Shown here one piece after another: positions 43,470 to 52,719 of a stretch of DNA of 64,000 nt. The position numbers and the translations under genes are program-made. This DNA comes from Chitinophaga sp. CF418 (GTDB lineage Bacteria; Bacteroidota; Bacteroidia; Chitinophagales; Chitinophagaceae): NCBI RefSeq assembly GCF_900142925.1, contig NZ_FRCN01000017.1, positions 62,001 through 126,000 on the forward strand, read 5' to 3'. The notes under the pieces were generated by a model. It worked only from the letters and a program-made list of their open reading frames with translations. It was not told the origin of the DNA and ran no database searches. The stretch's first letter is position 1, and each line of letters opens with the position of its first letter.

Positions 43470-45659
43470 ATGGATATAATATATTTCATAAAGGCCCTGC
43501 TGAAGAAGAAATGGTGGATCATCATCAGTTCCATCATTGCCGTTGTTGCCGCCCTGTTCTTTACTCTCGGCAAGCCAAGAATGTATGCTTCCGTAACCCA
43601 GATCGCAACCGGATTCACGACCAATGACCAGGTGAAACTTCGTGACGAGAATGTAAATATTTTTGAAGCAGACGTAAAGTTTGACAACGTGATCGAAATC
43701 ATCAGCTCTCCGGTGGTGGTTGGCATGCTGTCTTACGACCTGCTTCTTCATGACCTGACCAGCGATAAACCCTTCGTCCGTCTGCAGGAAAAAGAACTGA
43801 GCTCGGATGCCTATAAAGCGGTAGACAAACAGGCCGCTATAGAGATCCTGCGTAGCAAGCTCGATTCACTGCAGGTACTCTCCTCCTACAACCCAACAGA
43901 AAGGAATATCCTGTCTTTTCTCAAGCTGTTTAAATATGATTACGAATCTATGCGTAAACAGATGTATGCCTCCCGTGTGCAGCGTACTGACTACCTGGAG
44001 ATCGTAGCTCTTGCGGAAAATCCTGAGCAGGCAGCTTACACAGTAAACACGGCTTACCGGGAATTCCTGCGCTACTACAGGAGTATGCGTACCGAAAGAT
44101 CAGTGGAAAGCGTAGAGTCTTTCGATGAACTGGTAAAGCAAAAGAAAGCCGAACTGGAAAAGAAAGTGGAAGCGCTCCGTTTATACAAATCATCCGAAGG
44201 CCTGCTCAATGTGGAAACAGCCAGCGGTAATGAACTGGACCTGATCAAACAGTTTGAAAAGGGATTGTCGGACGAAAGGGCCAACTATAATACCATCAAC
44301 TCCTCCCTGCAGAGTGTGAGCCAACGTCTTGCCGCCGCCAGCAGCGGTAAGACCGTTTACACCAACAACAACAGTGAGATCATAGAATTGCGCAAACAGA
44401 TCAATGAACTTAATGAGGAACTGACCCAGAAAGGTGGCAACGACGACGCAATGCGTACTAAGCTGGCGGGACTGCGTGCACAGATGCAGAAGAAACTCGG
44501 TGCTTCCAATACCGGCACACAGACTGCTACTACCAAAGATGCATTAATACAGGAAAAAGCCAATCTCGAAGCACAGCTGAACGCTTCCAGCCTGAATATA
44601 AGCGCGCTACAGGGCCAGATCTCCAAACTGAAAGGTTCCGTAGGCTCTTATGCGACTAAGGAAGCTACTGTAAGCGGTCTGCAGGCAGAAGTGGACATGG
44701 CACAGGAAGAATACAATAAACTGAAGGAAAAGCTGAATGCCGCACAGGACAACCGGACCACCCCGGATCTTAACTTCAAGCAGATCCTGAAAGGACAACC
44801 TGCTTTCAAACCGGAGTCTTCCAAGCGCATGATCATCATGGGTATGGCAGGTATCTCTACTTTCCTGCTCACATCTTTCATTGTATTGCTGCTTGAATTC
44901 CTCGATGGTTCACTAAAGTCACCTTCGGTGTTTGAGAAACATCTCGACCTCCGCCTGATCAGCAGTGTGAACCATGCAGACCTGAACAAGTACAGCATCC
45001 TGGAAGTGTTGCAGAAAACAACGATCTCTGACAAACATTCCAAACAGCGCCAGAATACCTTCCGCGAGCTGTTGCGTAAGCTGCGGTATGAAGTAGAAAG
45101 CAGCGGTAAAAAAATATTCCTGATGACCAGTACCGAGGCACGTCAGGGTAAAACCACTCTTACACAGGCGCTGGCATACAGCCTGAGCCTCAGTAACAAA
45201 AATGTACTGGTAATAGATACCAATTTCTGTAATAATGACCTTACCGTACAGATGGAGGCAGCGCCAACACTGGAAACATTTTCCGTTCCTCCGGCTGAGC
45301 TGAGCATTGAAAAAGTAAAGGCGATTGTGACCACCTATCCTGTATCGGGCATTGAAGTGATTGGCTGTAAAGGTGGCGACTATACCCCATCAGAGATCTT
45401 ACCAAAGAATAATCTTTTAAACTACCTCCCCTTCCTGAAGGACTACTATGACTTCATACTGCTGGAAGGCGCCCCGCTGAACGACTATACTGATAGTAAG
45501 GAGCTGGCGCAATACGTAGATGGCGTAATAGCAGTTTTTTCATCCAAGCTGGCATTAACACAGGTAGACCGTGAATCGGCCCAGTTTTTTGAAACCCTTG
45601 GTGATAAGTTCGTGGGAGCAGTACTGAACAATGTCCAGGAAGAATACCTCGAATTATAA
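43470..45659 (+). CDS. Wzc-like polysaccharide co-polymerase with degenerate tyrosine-kinase domain
   Basis: A 729-residue inner-membrane protein that sets chain length during Wzy-dependent polymerisation. A first membrane segment (residues about 16-36) and a second (about 450-475) enclose a periplasmic region with long coiled coils (about 215-430). The cytoplasmic part has a Walker A loop EARQGKTTLTQ (Lys near 559) and a Walker A-prime VLVIDTNF. The Walker B position reads FILLEGAP, with Glu where Asp is expected, and the C-terminus (VQEEYLEL) has one Tyr instead of a cluster. The kinase may therefore be weak or inactive. It heads the plus-strand operon that runs to 55,112. Confidence 0.88.
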   Translation: MDIIYFIKALLKKKWWIIISSIIAVVAALFFTLGKPRMYASVTQIATGFTTNDQVKLRDENVNIFEADVKFDNVIEIISSPVVVGMLSYDLLLHDLTSDKPFVRLQEKELSSDAYKAVDKQAAIEILRSKLDSLQVLSSYNPTERNILSFLKLFKYDYESMRKQMYASRVQRTDYLEIVALAENPEQAAYTVNTAYREFLRYYRSMRTERSVESVESFDELVKQKKAELEKKVEALRLYKSSEGLLNVETASGNELDLIKQFEKGLSDERANYNTINSSLQSVSQRLAAASSGKTVYTNNNSEIIELRKQINELNEELTQKGGNDDAMRTKLAGLRAQMQKKLGASNTGTQTATTKDALIQEKANLEAQLNASSLNISALQGQISKLKGSVGSYATKEATVSGLQAEVDMAQEEYNKLKEKLNAAQDNRTTPDLNFKQILKGQPAFKPESSKRMIIMGMAGISTFLLTSFIVLLLEFLDGSLKSPSVFEKHLDLRLISSVNHADLNKYSILEVLQKTTISDKHSKQRQNTFRELLRKLRYEVESSGKKIFLMTSTEARQGKTTLTQALAYSLSLSNKNVLVIDTNFCNNDLTVQMEAAPTLETFSVPPAELSIEKVKAIVTTYPVSGIEVIGCKGGDYTPSEILPKNNLLNYLPFLKDYYDFILLEGAPLNDYTDSKELAQYVDGVIAVFSSKLALTQVDRESAQFFETLGDKFVGAVLNNVQEEYLEL

Positions 45660-45677
45660 TCAAAAGTTTACCCAAAA

Positions 45678-46769
45678 ATGCCAGGCATCACATTCAAAGA
45701 ACTGTTTAACTTCAAACCACCACAAGCCAATCGGCTGGGATGGATAGACTATGCGAAAGGCATAGCTATCATCCTGGTCGTATACCGACATGTGTTATAC
45801 GGATTGAAAAGCAGTGGCATGACTGTCAGTCAATGGATCATTGACGGCAATAACATGTTTTACAGTTTCCGTATGCCCCTGTTCTTTCTCCTGTCCGGGT
45901 TGTTCTTCGAAAGAAGTATCACCCGGAAGGGAGAAACGGGCTTTTTTGTTACCCGTGTCAATACATTGTTGTATCCCTACGTGCTGTGGGCATTCATTCA
46001 GATCACCCTGCAAATACTCTTCTCTTCATTTGTTAACGCCCGCCGCACAGGCGTTGATTATCTGAACATCCTGATACAACCCCGCCATCTTGACCAGTTA
46101 TGGTATCTATTTGCACTGTTTAACGTAACCTTACTGTATTTGCTGGTAGCAAAACTCTTTCGCTATGACAAATTTGCCCAGGTGCTTGTGTCACTGGCAT
46201 TGCTGGCCATAGCGCCTCTTGTAAACAATATCAGTACACTCTATGACGTAGCATTACACTACATCTTTTTCTGTATCGGTAACCTGACAGCGACTTACTT
46301 CTTTTCAGAGAAAACGCAGGAGAAGCTTTCTTCTGCATATGGATTGCTGGTACTGCTGCCCGTGTTTGCGGCCTGCCAGTATTATTTCCTGTATCATCAG
46401 CAGATGAACCTGTTCCTGTATGCAGGCATAGCGCTGACAGGCAGCCTGTTTGTGATCATGCTCTCTGTCCAGCTATCGAAGTACAATGCATTGCCCTTCC
46501 TGAGAACGTTCGGGCATTACTCCCTGTACATTTACCTGCTGCACGTACCCATTGTAGCCGTGATCAGGTATTTCCTGCTCAGTACGATGCTGAGACAACA
46601 TATAGTGGTGGTGTTACTGTTGTTGATTTTTATCGCCATTTTCTCTTCCATCATCGTTTACCGGATATGTATGCAGCTGAAGCTGGGCTTCCTGTTTACC
46701 GGCCCCTTTAAGGCCAAACCATACAATCCGCAGCAACCGGGGATGGTCACGCAAAAAACACATTTATAA
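45678..46769 (+). CDS. AT3-family membrane acyltransferase
   Basis: A 363-residue polytopic protein with about ten membrane segments of the acyltransferase-3 family, which O-acetylates or O-succinylates sugars across the inner membrane. The family start is RLGWIDYAKGIAIILVVYRH, where the final Arg-His pair (about residue 36) is the conserved catalytic RxxH-like site. FRMPLFFLLSGLFFERS is the typical second signature. It starts 18 bases after the Wzc-like gene and its stop overlaps the start of a 38-codon gene as TAATG. Confidence 0.9.
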   Translation: MPGITFKELFNFKPPQANRLGWIDYAKGIAIILVVYRHVLYGLKSSGMTVSQWIIDGNNMFYSFRMPLFFLLSGLFFERSITRKGETGFFVTRVNTLLYPYVLWAFIQITLQILFSSFVNARRTGVDYLNILIQPRHLDQLWYLFALFNVTLLYLLVAKLFRYDKFAQVLVSLALLAIAPLVNNISTLYDVALHYIFFCIGNLTATYFFSEKTQEKLSSAYGLLVLLPVFAACQYYFLYHQQMNLFLYAGIALTGSLFVIMLSVQLSKYNALPFLRTFGHYSLYIYLLHVPIVAVIRYFLLSTMLRQHIVVVLLLLIFIAIFSSIIVYRICMQLKLGFLFTGPFKAKPYNPQQPGMVTQKTHL

Positions 46770-46885
46770 TGCCCGTAAAAAAGAAGTATACGCCCGGCAT
46801 CAGCAAGGCATTCCATCAGACGATGTTGCTGGTATTTGTGGCGCTGACGATGATACTACTATTTATGAAGATCATGTTTTTTTAA
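46769..46885 (+). CDS. 38-residue single-span membrane peptide
   Basis: A short frame coding for a basic N-terminus (MPVKKKYTPGISKAF) followed by one hydrophobic segment (residues about 18-38, MLLVFVALTMILLFMKIMFF). Its ATG overlaps the stop codon of the AT3 gene as TAATG, a form of coupling used several times in this locus, and its stop lies 15 bases before the polymerase gene. The arrangement fits an inner-membrane microprotein with the positive charges inside. I know of no family to assign it to. It could be a chance frame, but placement and composition argue for translation. Confidence 0.6.
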   Translation: MPVKKKYTPGISKAFHQTMLLVFVALTMILLFMKIMFF

Positions 46886-46900
46886 AGTATTCAGATTATT

Positions 46901-48343
46901 ATGCTCAGTCAACAGGCTAAGAAAAACACCGTAATATACCTGTTCATCCTGCTCTGGGTGGTAGCAGTGCCTGCAATCGCCTATGTATCGTCCATGGATG
47001 CCAAATTCAGTATTGTGGTGTTTGGCGGCATCATCGGGCTGGTACTGGCAGTGATCAGCGCCATGAACTTCCGCCTCGGCTATTACATATACATTACTAT
47101 TTCGATGATGGTGCATGTGCCGGAAAGAATGGCCGGAACAACGATACCCGTGGGTGTTGTCATGGACCTTTTCCTGCTACTGATGCTGGCAGGCGCCATC
47201 TTTGACAAAAAAAGCAGGGAGAAGTCTAATGTAGCCTATTTCAAAGACCCTCTCCTGCTGATATTGTACCTGTATACTGCATATCTGCTGATACAGTTCT
47301 TCAATCCCAACATGTACTCTATACAGGGCTGGTTTATTTTTATCAGGGTGTATATCCGCAACTTCATCTTCCTGTTTCTCACCATCAAAGTGCTGAGCGA
47401 CTGGTCGCAGATAAATAAGTTCTTTAAATTCTGGCTGGCACTATCTACTGCTGCAGCACTGTATGGCTGCCTGCAGCAGGCCGTAGGACTCCTGCCCTTT
47501 GAAAGAGCCTATATTGCCATGAACCCTGACAAGTTCAAGACAGTAATGATCCAGGGGCGGGCGAGGATCTTTTCCTTTATGGCAGACCCCGCAGCGTTCG
47601 GCGTACTGATGGCCTGTGGCGCCATTATCGGCACCGTATTGCTCACCGCCAGCCAGAAGATAGTAAGCTACCCTAAAAAGATATTGCTGCTTTTTATTAT
47701 AACAGTCCATTTGCTGGCGCTTGGATTTTCCGGTACCCGTACCGCGTATGTGATGTTGCCCGTTGGACTGTTATTATTCTTCCTGGTGAACCTGCATAAC
47801 AGGAATACCCTGATCGCTGCCGCCATTTTCACTTTCGGTATGCTGGCCATTCTGTTCGGACCTTTTTACAGCAGTCCGACCATCATCCGTATCCGCACTG
47901 CCTTTATGGGCAGCCAGGATGAATCGCTTAGCCTGCGGGATGTGAACAGGCACAATATACAGCCCTACATGTATACACATCCCATTGGTGGAGGCGTGAT
48001 GACGGTAGGTAATGACGGGGATACCTATAATCCCGGTCACAGGCTGGCCGGCGTACAGCCCGACAGCGGCTACCTGCGTGCAGTACTGGAACTGGGATGG
48101 GTAGGACTGATCATCGTCTGTATCTATACCTATATGGGTATTCATTACGCGATAAAAAATTATTTCAACGAAGAAAATGAACTGAACAAACTGTTGCTGA
48201 TAGGCATTGCTGCGGTGATGTATGCTATCCTGGTGGCCCAGTATGCGCAGGAGGCGGCGGGACTTGTGGAATCTTCTATTTTCCTGAATGCCATTCTCGG
48301 CATCACCATTAGAGTACGGTATAATCTTTCAACATCTAAATAA
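46901..48343 (+). CDS. Wzy-like O-antigen polymerase/ligase family protein
   Basis: A 480-residue polytopic inner-membrane protein with about eleven to twelve membrane segments. A large outer loop lies between late segments (residues about 320-400) and carries conserved-looking polar sequence NRHNIQPYMYTHPIGGG and AGVQPDSGYLRAVLELG, as in the PF04932 O-antigen ligase/polymerase family. GFSGTRTAYVMLPVG (about residue 270) supports the assignment. It is the best candidate for polymerising the repeat unit on the periplasmic face and sits between the co-polymerase and outer-membrane genes. Confidence 0.87.
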   Translation: MLSQQAKKNTVIYLFILLWVVAVPAIAYVSSMDAKFSIVVFGGIIGLVLAVISAMNFRLGYYIYITISMMVHVPERMAGTTIPVGVVMDLFLLLMLAGAIFDKKSREKSNVAYFKDPLLLILYLYTAYLLIQFFNPNMYSIQGWFIFIRVYIRNFIFLFLTIKVLSDWSQINKFFKFWLALSTAAALYGCLQQAVGLLPFERAYIAMNPDKFKTVMIQGRARIFSFMADPAAFGVLMACGAIIGTVLLTASQKIVSYPKKILLLFIITVHLLALGFSGTRTAYVMLPVGLLLFFLVNLHNRNTLIAAAIFTFGMLAILFGPFYSSPTIIRIRTAFMGSQDESLSLRDVNRHNIQPYMYTHPIGGGVMTVGNDGDTYNPGHRLAGVQPDSGYLRAVLELGWVGLIIVCIYTYMGIHYAIKNYFNEENELNKLLLIGIAAVMYAILVAQYAQEAAGLVESSIFLNAILGITIRVRYNLSTSK

Positions 48344-48349
48344 AACAGT

Positions 48350-49078
48350 ATGAAAAAGGGACTTTTCTTCATTATTGGCTTGGTATTCTGTATATCTGTG
48401 CAGGCACAGAAAAAGGAAACCAGCCTTTATATCCCTCTCACCGATTCACCTGAAGTAGCACAATTGAAAGCAGTATTGGTAGAACTTGCCATGCAAAACC
48501 CCGCATTAAAGGTGTATGACAACAAGGCAAAAATTGCCAAGTATCAGCAAAACAAAGCCACAGCGGGATGGCTGAACATGTTCCAGGCATCAGGCAACCT
48601 GAACGAATACACTTTAAAAAACAACAGTAACAACGCTACGTTCTTTCCCAGGTATAACTTTTCACTGACCGTACCTCTTGGTAGTTTCCTTTATATCCCC
48701 AACGATGTGAAGATCGCCAAAACGGAAAGGAAAGTTGTCATCAATATGAAAGAGGAACAACAGCTGAAAATAAAGGCAGATGTGCTGAATGCCTATGAAC
48801 TGTATGCTGCCAATAAAAAAATGCTGGAACTGGAAGTGCCATTGCTGGAAGATGTGTACAATCATTACAAACAGACAGAAGAAAAATTCTCCGGCGGAGA
48901 TAAAGAAATCTCTGTAGAAACGCTGAACATCGCCTACAGAAGCTATAATGAGGAGATGGTAAGAAAAGTGATGCTGGAAAGGGATATCAGGCAGGCTAAG
49001 ATAGAACTGGAAAGACTGATCGGCATCAGCTTTGAAGAAGCGGTACTGCAATCACAGGCAAGGACCTTTAACAAATAG
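48350..49078 (+). CDS. Half-length TolC-like outer-membrane protein
   Basis: A 242-residue secreted protein with a signal peptide ending near SVQAQ. Helical sequence with heptad spacing (residues about 50-95 and 135-225) and a strand-rich stretch between them (FPRYNFSLTVPLGSFLYIP, about residues 99-118) match one half of a TolC/OEP protomer, which normally has two such repeats in about 420-470 residues. A hexamer of half-length chains could build a similar channel. It lies between the polymerase and a GT-C-like gene, and no Wza-type exporter is encoded in the window, so it may help the polymer through the outer membrane. Confidence 0.75.
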   Translation: MKKGLFFIIGLVFCISVQAQKKETSLYIPLTDSPEVAQLKAVLVELAMQNPALKVYDNKAKIAKYQQNKATAGWLNMFQASGNLNEYTLKNNSNNATFFPRYNFSLTVPLGSFLYIPNDVKIAKTERKVVINMKEEQQLKIKADVLNAYELYAANKKMLELEVPLLEDVYNHYKQTEEKFSGGDKEISVETLNIAYRSYNEEMVRKVMLERDIRQAKIELERLIGISFEEAVLQSQARTFNK

Positions 49079-49093
49079 TGTAATCAAGGGATA

Positions 49094-50773
49094 ATGAGAT
49101 ATTACGTCCAAAAAAACTACCCTGTCATGACCACCTTACTGCTGTTGGCGGTATTGCTGGTCATGGCCTGCCAGCAGGTGCTGACGCAGACGGGTGGCCA
49201 TTTCTGTTACCCACTGGATGACACCTTCATTCACATGTCTATTGCGAAGAACTTTGCATTGCATGGCGTATGGGGTATCAATGCGCAGGAGTTCAGCGCA
49301 GCCAGCTCCTCCCCTTTGTATACACTAATTCTGGCTGCATTTTTCAAAGCAGGCATCAACAGCATCTGGATGCCATTTTATATCAATGTGTGCTTTGCTT
49401 TCCTGCTGGTTGTGATGACAGACAAACTCTTACAACGTTTCAGTCTGCCTGCATCTGTCAGATGTATTACTTTGCTTTCGCTTGTCATACTGGTGCCGGT
49501 GCCGGTGATGGTTGCAAGCGGCATGGAGCATATGCTGCACGCCTTCCTGGCCATGTGGATGTTATATCTGTCTGTCGAGTTTCTGACACCGGATAATACC
49601 ACCCGCAACCAGGTATTGTTACTGTCACTGGTGGCCGGACTGGCTATCCTGGCCCGCTTTGAATCATTATTCCTGCTGGCCGGTATAATCGTGGCCGGTA
49701 TATATAACAGGCGCTGGCAACAGACAGGCGTAGTGCTGTTACTGTCGCTGGTACCATTGATCATATTCGGGTACATCTCTGTACGGCATGGTGGTTATTT
49801 CCTGCCCAACTCCGTATTGCTGAAGGCCAGCAAACTGGCAGGCGGGCCTTCACAGCTGATGAGCAGCCTGCAGGAGATTGTGGTCTACAAACTGTTGTAC
49901 GGCAATAACACCATGGTGAACATTTTTACCAACAAGTACTACCCGGAAGGCTCTTCATCGCTGTCAGGCACTACAGTGGTAAGAATGCTGCTGATCATCC
50001 CCATACTGATCATATTACTGCGGCCCAATCACGATAATGTCAACACCATCGGTAAGATGAAACAGCTGGCCTGCATACCGCTGATCAACACATTCCTGCA
50101 TATGGCCCTGGCCGCAGTGGGCTGGCTGTTCCGGTATGAGGCTTATCTCCTGGCGCTGGATATTACAGTAGTAGCTATACTATTGTATTACTACTATCGT
50201 CAGCTTAGCCGTAGTCAGCGACATTACTCCCTGCTGGAAAAAGCGGTAGGCGCCTTCCTGTTGCTCTTTGCATTTGCGCCAATAGCATTAAGAGCTGTGG
50301 GTGCATTTCACAACCTGCCAGCGGCAGCGCGTAATATCTATGAGCAGCAGTACCAGATGGGGCGCTTTCTGCAAACCAACTATCAGCATACTGCGGTAGC
50401 TGCGAATGATGTAGGGGCGGTAAGTTATCTGTCTGACAACAGGATACTGGACCTCTGGGGACTGGGTAACAATGTAGTGGCTGCCGGAAAGCTCCATGGG
50501 CAATATTCCCCGCAGTTCCTGGAGCGGTTTACCCGCCAGGAGCATGTAAAGATCGCAGTGGTATATGATACCTGGTTTGACAGCACGCTCTTGCAGCAAT
50601 GGAGCAAGATAGCTTCCTGGAAGATAGCGAACAATGTGATCTGCGGGGGTGACGAGGTGTTCTTTTATGCGGTGGACCCTGCAGAGGCAACATCCCTGTA
50701 TAATAAACTGGCGGCATACAAACCATTGTTGCCGCCTGGTGTAACGGTCACCTATTATCCTATTCATCTGTAA
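49094..50773 (+). CDS. GT-C-like membrane glycosyltransferase
   Basis: A 559-residue protein with about ten membrane segments and a C-terminal soluble domain of about 150 residues. After the first segment comes CYPLDDTFIHMSIAKNF, an Asp-Asp pair in the first outer loop as in GT-C enzymes that use polyprenyl-phosphate sugars. The pattern EFSAASSSPLYTLILAAFF resembles the next conserved segment of that group. Substrates are unknown. Its stop overlaps the start of the next acyltransferase gene as TAATG, so the two are translationally coupled. Confidence 0.7.
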   Translation: MRYYVQKNYPVMTTLLLLAVLLVMACQQVLTQTGGHFCYPLDDTFIHMSIAKNFALHGVWGINAQEFSAASSSPLYTLILAAFFKAGINSIWMPFYINVCFAFLLVVMTDKLLQRFSLPASVRCITLLSLVILVPVPVMVASGMEHMLHAFLAMWMLYLSVEFLTPDNTTRNQVLLLSLVAGLAILARFESLFLLAGIIVAGIYNRRWQQTGVVLLLSLVPLIIFGYISVRHGGYFLPNSVLLKASKLAGGPSQLMSSLQEIVVYKLLYGNNTMVNIFTNKYYPEGSSSLSGTTVVRMLLIIPILIILLRPNHDNVNTIGKMKQLACIPLINTFLHMALAAVGWLFRYEAYLLALDITVVAILLYYYYRQLSRSQRHYSLLEKAVGAFLLLFAFAPIALRAVGAFHNLPAAARNIYEQQYQMGRFLQTNYQHTAVAANDVGAVSYLSDNRILDLWGLGNNVVAAGKLHGQYSPQFLERFTRQEHVKIAVVYDTWFDSTLLQQWSKIASWKIANNVICGGDEVFFYAVDPAEATSLYNKLAAYKPLLPPGVTVTYYPIHL

Positions 50774-51933
50774 TGCAAACACAGACTAACTATATTAAAA
50801 GCCTGGATGGCGTTCGTGCCATTGCGATACTGCTGGTAATGGCATTCCATTTCGGCGTTATCCGCTTTGGCTGGATGGGAGTACAACTTTTCTTTGTGCT
50901 CTCCGGCTTCCTTATCAGCAGCATACTGCTGAAGGAAAAGGATAAGCCATCCCCGCTGCCCCAACGCCTCAAAAAGTTCTGGATCAGGAGAAGCCTGCGC
51001 ATTTTCCCCCTGTACTACATTTACCTCACGGTATTTGTGGTCATCTGCGCCTTTACGGCTTTTCCTCCAGGCTATTTCAGGGACCTGCCCTATTTATACT
51101 CCTATACCTTCAACCTGACCAGGATCGCTAACAGCTGGCATGAAAGTCCGGTGTATACGCATTTCTGGTCGCTCTGTGTAGAAGAACAGTTTTACCTGTT
51201 CTTCCCTTTCATCGTTTTCCTGCTTTCCAGGTCCACCCTGCGGGTATTGCTGGTAGTGGTACTTATAGCGGGCCCGATCTTCCGCTGGTCTTTCGGCAAC
51301 TACCTGGCACAAATCGGTAAAACACCCTTTGAAGTATTCGATGTGATCTACTGGTTTCCGCTCAGTCACCTGGATGCCTTCTTTACAGGAACCGCTATTC
51401 CACTGCTGGGACTGAAAGACCGGATCAAAAAGCCCCAAAGGCTGTTCGCACTGGGCTGTTTGCTGGCGCTCGGAGCAGGTTTAATCAATTACTTCTTCGA
51501 AAGCCATGGACATTCGCTGCCAACATCTATGGGGTACAACTTCGGAGACGTGAACAGTCATCAGCATGTCTGGTATTACACGGTGCTGAACCTGTTTACC
51601 GCCTCCTTACTACTGTTGCTGGTTTCTTCCTACAACAGTGTGCCAGGCAATTTTATAAAGGGAATTCTGGAGAACAACATCCTGGTAGCAATAGGAAAGG
51701 TCTCCTACGGTATGTACATTTTGCATTGGGTCATACAAACGCAGCTGGTAGAACGATGGCTCTCCGTCAGCGAAAGCAACAAATACTGGTTATTCCTGAT
51801 AGATGTACCGGTGGTGTATGTTTTCGCACTACTCAGCTTTCATTTCATAGAACAACGATTTACTCAACTTAAAGATAAATTCACTACCGGCAACACACCG
51901 GTAAAAGCCACCACACTCAGCACAAAAAACTAG
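50773..51933 (+). CDS. AT3-family membrane acyltransferase
   Basis: A 386-residue polytopic protein of the acyltransferase-3 family (OafA/YrhL type without the SGNH domain). The start YIKSLDGVRAIAILLVMAFH carries the conserved Arg and His, WMGVQLFFVLSGFLISSILL is the second family signature, and FWSLCVEEQFYLFFPF (about residue 136) the third. It should transfer an acetyl or other acyl group to the polysaccharide at the membrane. It is the second such enzyme in this operon and is followed after three bases by a secreted esterase. Confidence 0.93.
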   Translation: MQTQTNYIKSLDGVRAIAILLVMAFHFGVIRFGWMGVQLFFVLSGFLISSILLKEKDKPSPLPQRLKKFWIRRSLRIFPLYYIYLTVFVVICAFTAFPPGYFRDLPYLYSYTFNLTRIANSWHESPVYTHFWSLCVEEQFYLFFPFIVFLLSRSTLRVLLVVVLIAGPIFRWSFGNYLAQIGKTPFEVFDVIYWFPLSHLDAFFTGTAIPLLGLKDRIKKPQRLFALGCLLALGAGLINYFFESHGHSLPTSMGYNFGDVNSHQHVWYYTVLNLFTASLLLLLVSSYNSVPGNFIKGILENNILVAIGKVSYGMYILHWVIQTQLVERWLSVSESNKYWLFLIDVPVVYVFALLSFHFIEQRFTQLKDKFTTGNTPVKATTLSTKN

Positions 51934-51936
51934 ACA

Positions 51937-52719
51937 ATGAAAAAAGTATTATTACTTGCCACGCTGACTATCCCCAGCCTGGCAGGCGCTCCTGGTATAC
52001 CAGGAGCCTTCAGGGAAATTATTGTCCCGACCGATGAATATCATCAGGTGCCAGCTTTACTACACGTTCCGCAGGGAAGCCCTAAAGAAAAGTTTCCGCT
52101 GATCGTTTGTTTCCATGGAAAAAGCATCGCAGGTCACGACATTTCAAAATTGTTCAGGGAAGGTATCCCCCGTCAGATCAAGGAAGGCCGTAAGATAGAG
52201 GCTGTCAACAAAGCAGACGGTAAGCTCTACAAGTTTGCGGTACTGGCCCCGCTGGCAGAAAGCTGGGGCATCAATCCACCACAACTGGAATTTATCCTGA
52301 ATGATGTATTGAAGAAATACCCTATTGACGCTGACCGCATCTATCTGACAGGATACAGTGCAGGCGGATGGTGTACGCTGATGTCAATGACAGAAAGCAA
52401 ACACCTCACCTCCCGTATTGCAGCCACCGTGCCCATGTCGCCCGCGCCTATGTACCCGGAGAATTATGGCAGGTTTAAGCTGGTGTCAGATGCGGGATTG
52501 CACTCATGGTACTTTGCCGGCACTGCGGAGCCCCAATTCCTGGAGAACAGCCTTCGCTGCATAGATAGTACCAATCACTATCAGAAAGGCCTTGTAAAGC
52601 TCACAAAACACGGAAAAGCGCATACCGGCTGGCATGAGTTCTACGATCCTGCCTACAGGGACAGTACGGACAACCTGAGCATTTATGAATGGATGCTTCA
52701 ATACAAGAGAAAAAAATGA
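51937..52719 (+). CDS. Exported PHB-depolymerase/feruloyl-esterase-like hydrolase
   Basis: A 260-residue single-domain alpha/beta hydrolase with a short signal peptide (residues about 1-19). The oxyanion region is IVCFHGKSIAGHD, the nucleophile lies in GYSAGGWC (about Ser140), and the catalytic His is in HGKAHTGWHEF (about residue 226). The end YDPAYRDSTDNLSIYEWMLQY matches YDPDYR and VYEWMLQY in the esterase domain of the 1395-residue protein, so these domains are homologous. It lacks a sorting domain and probably acts in the periplasm. Its stop overlaps the next start as ATGA. Confidence 0.85.
   Translation: MKKVLLLATLTIPSLAGAPGIPGAFREIIVPTDEYHQVPALLHVPQGSPKEKFPLIVCFHGKSIAGHDISKLFREGIPRQIKEGRKIEAVNKADGKLYKFAVLAPLAESWGINPPQLEFILNDVLKKYPIDADRIYLTGYSAGGWCTLMSMTESKHLTSRIAATVPMSPAPMYPENYGRFKLVSDAGLHSWYFAGTAEPQFLENSLRCIDSTNHYQKGLVKLTKHGKAHTGWHEFYDPAYRDSTDNLSIYEWMLQYKRKK

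Noticed and set aside
46770..46900. Simple untranslated gap between AT3 and Wzy-like genes
   Set aside because: A 38-codon frame with a TAATG overlap explains most of it, so I annotate it as a gene instead.
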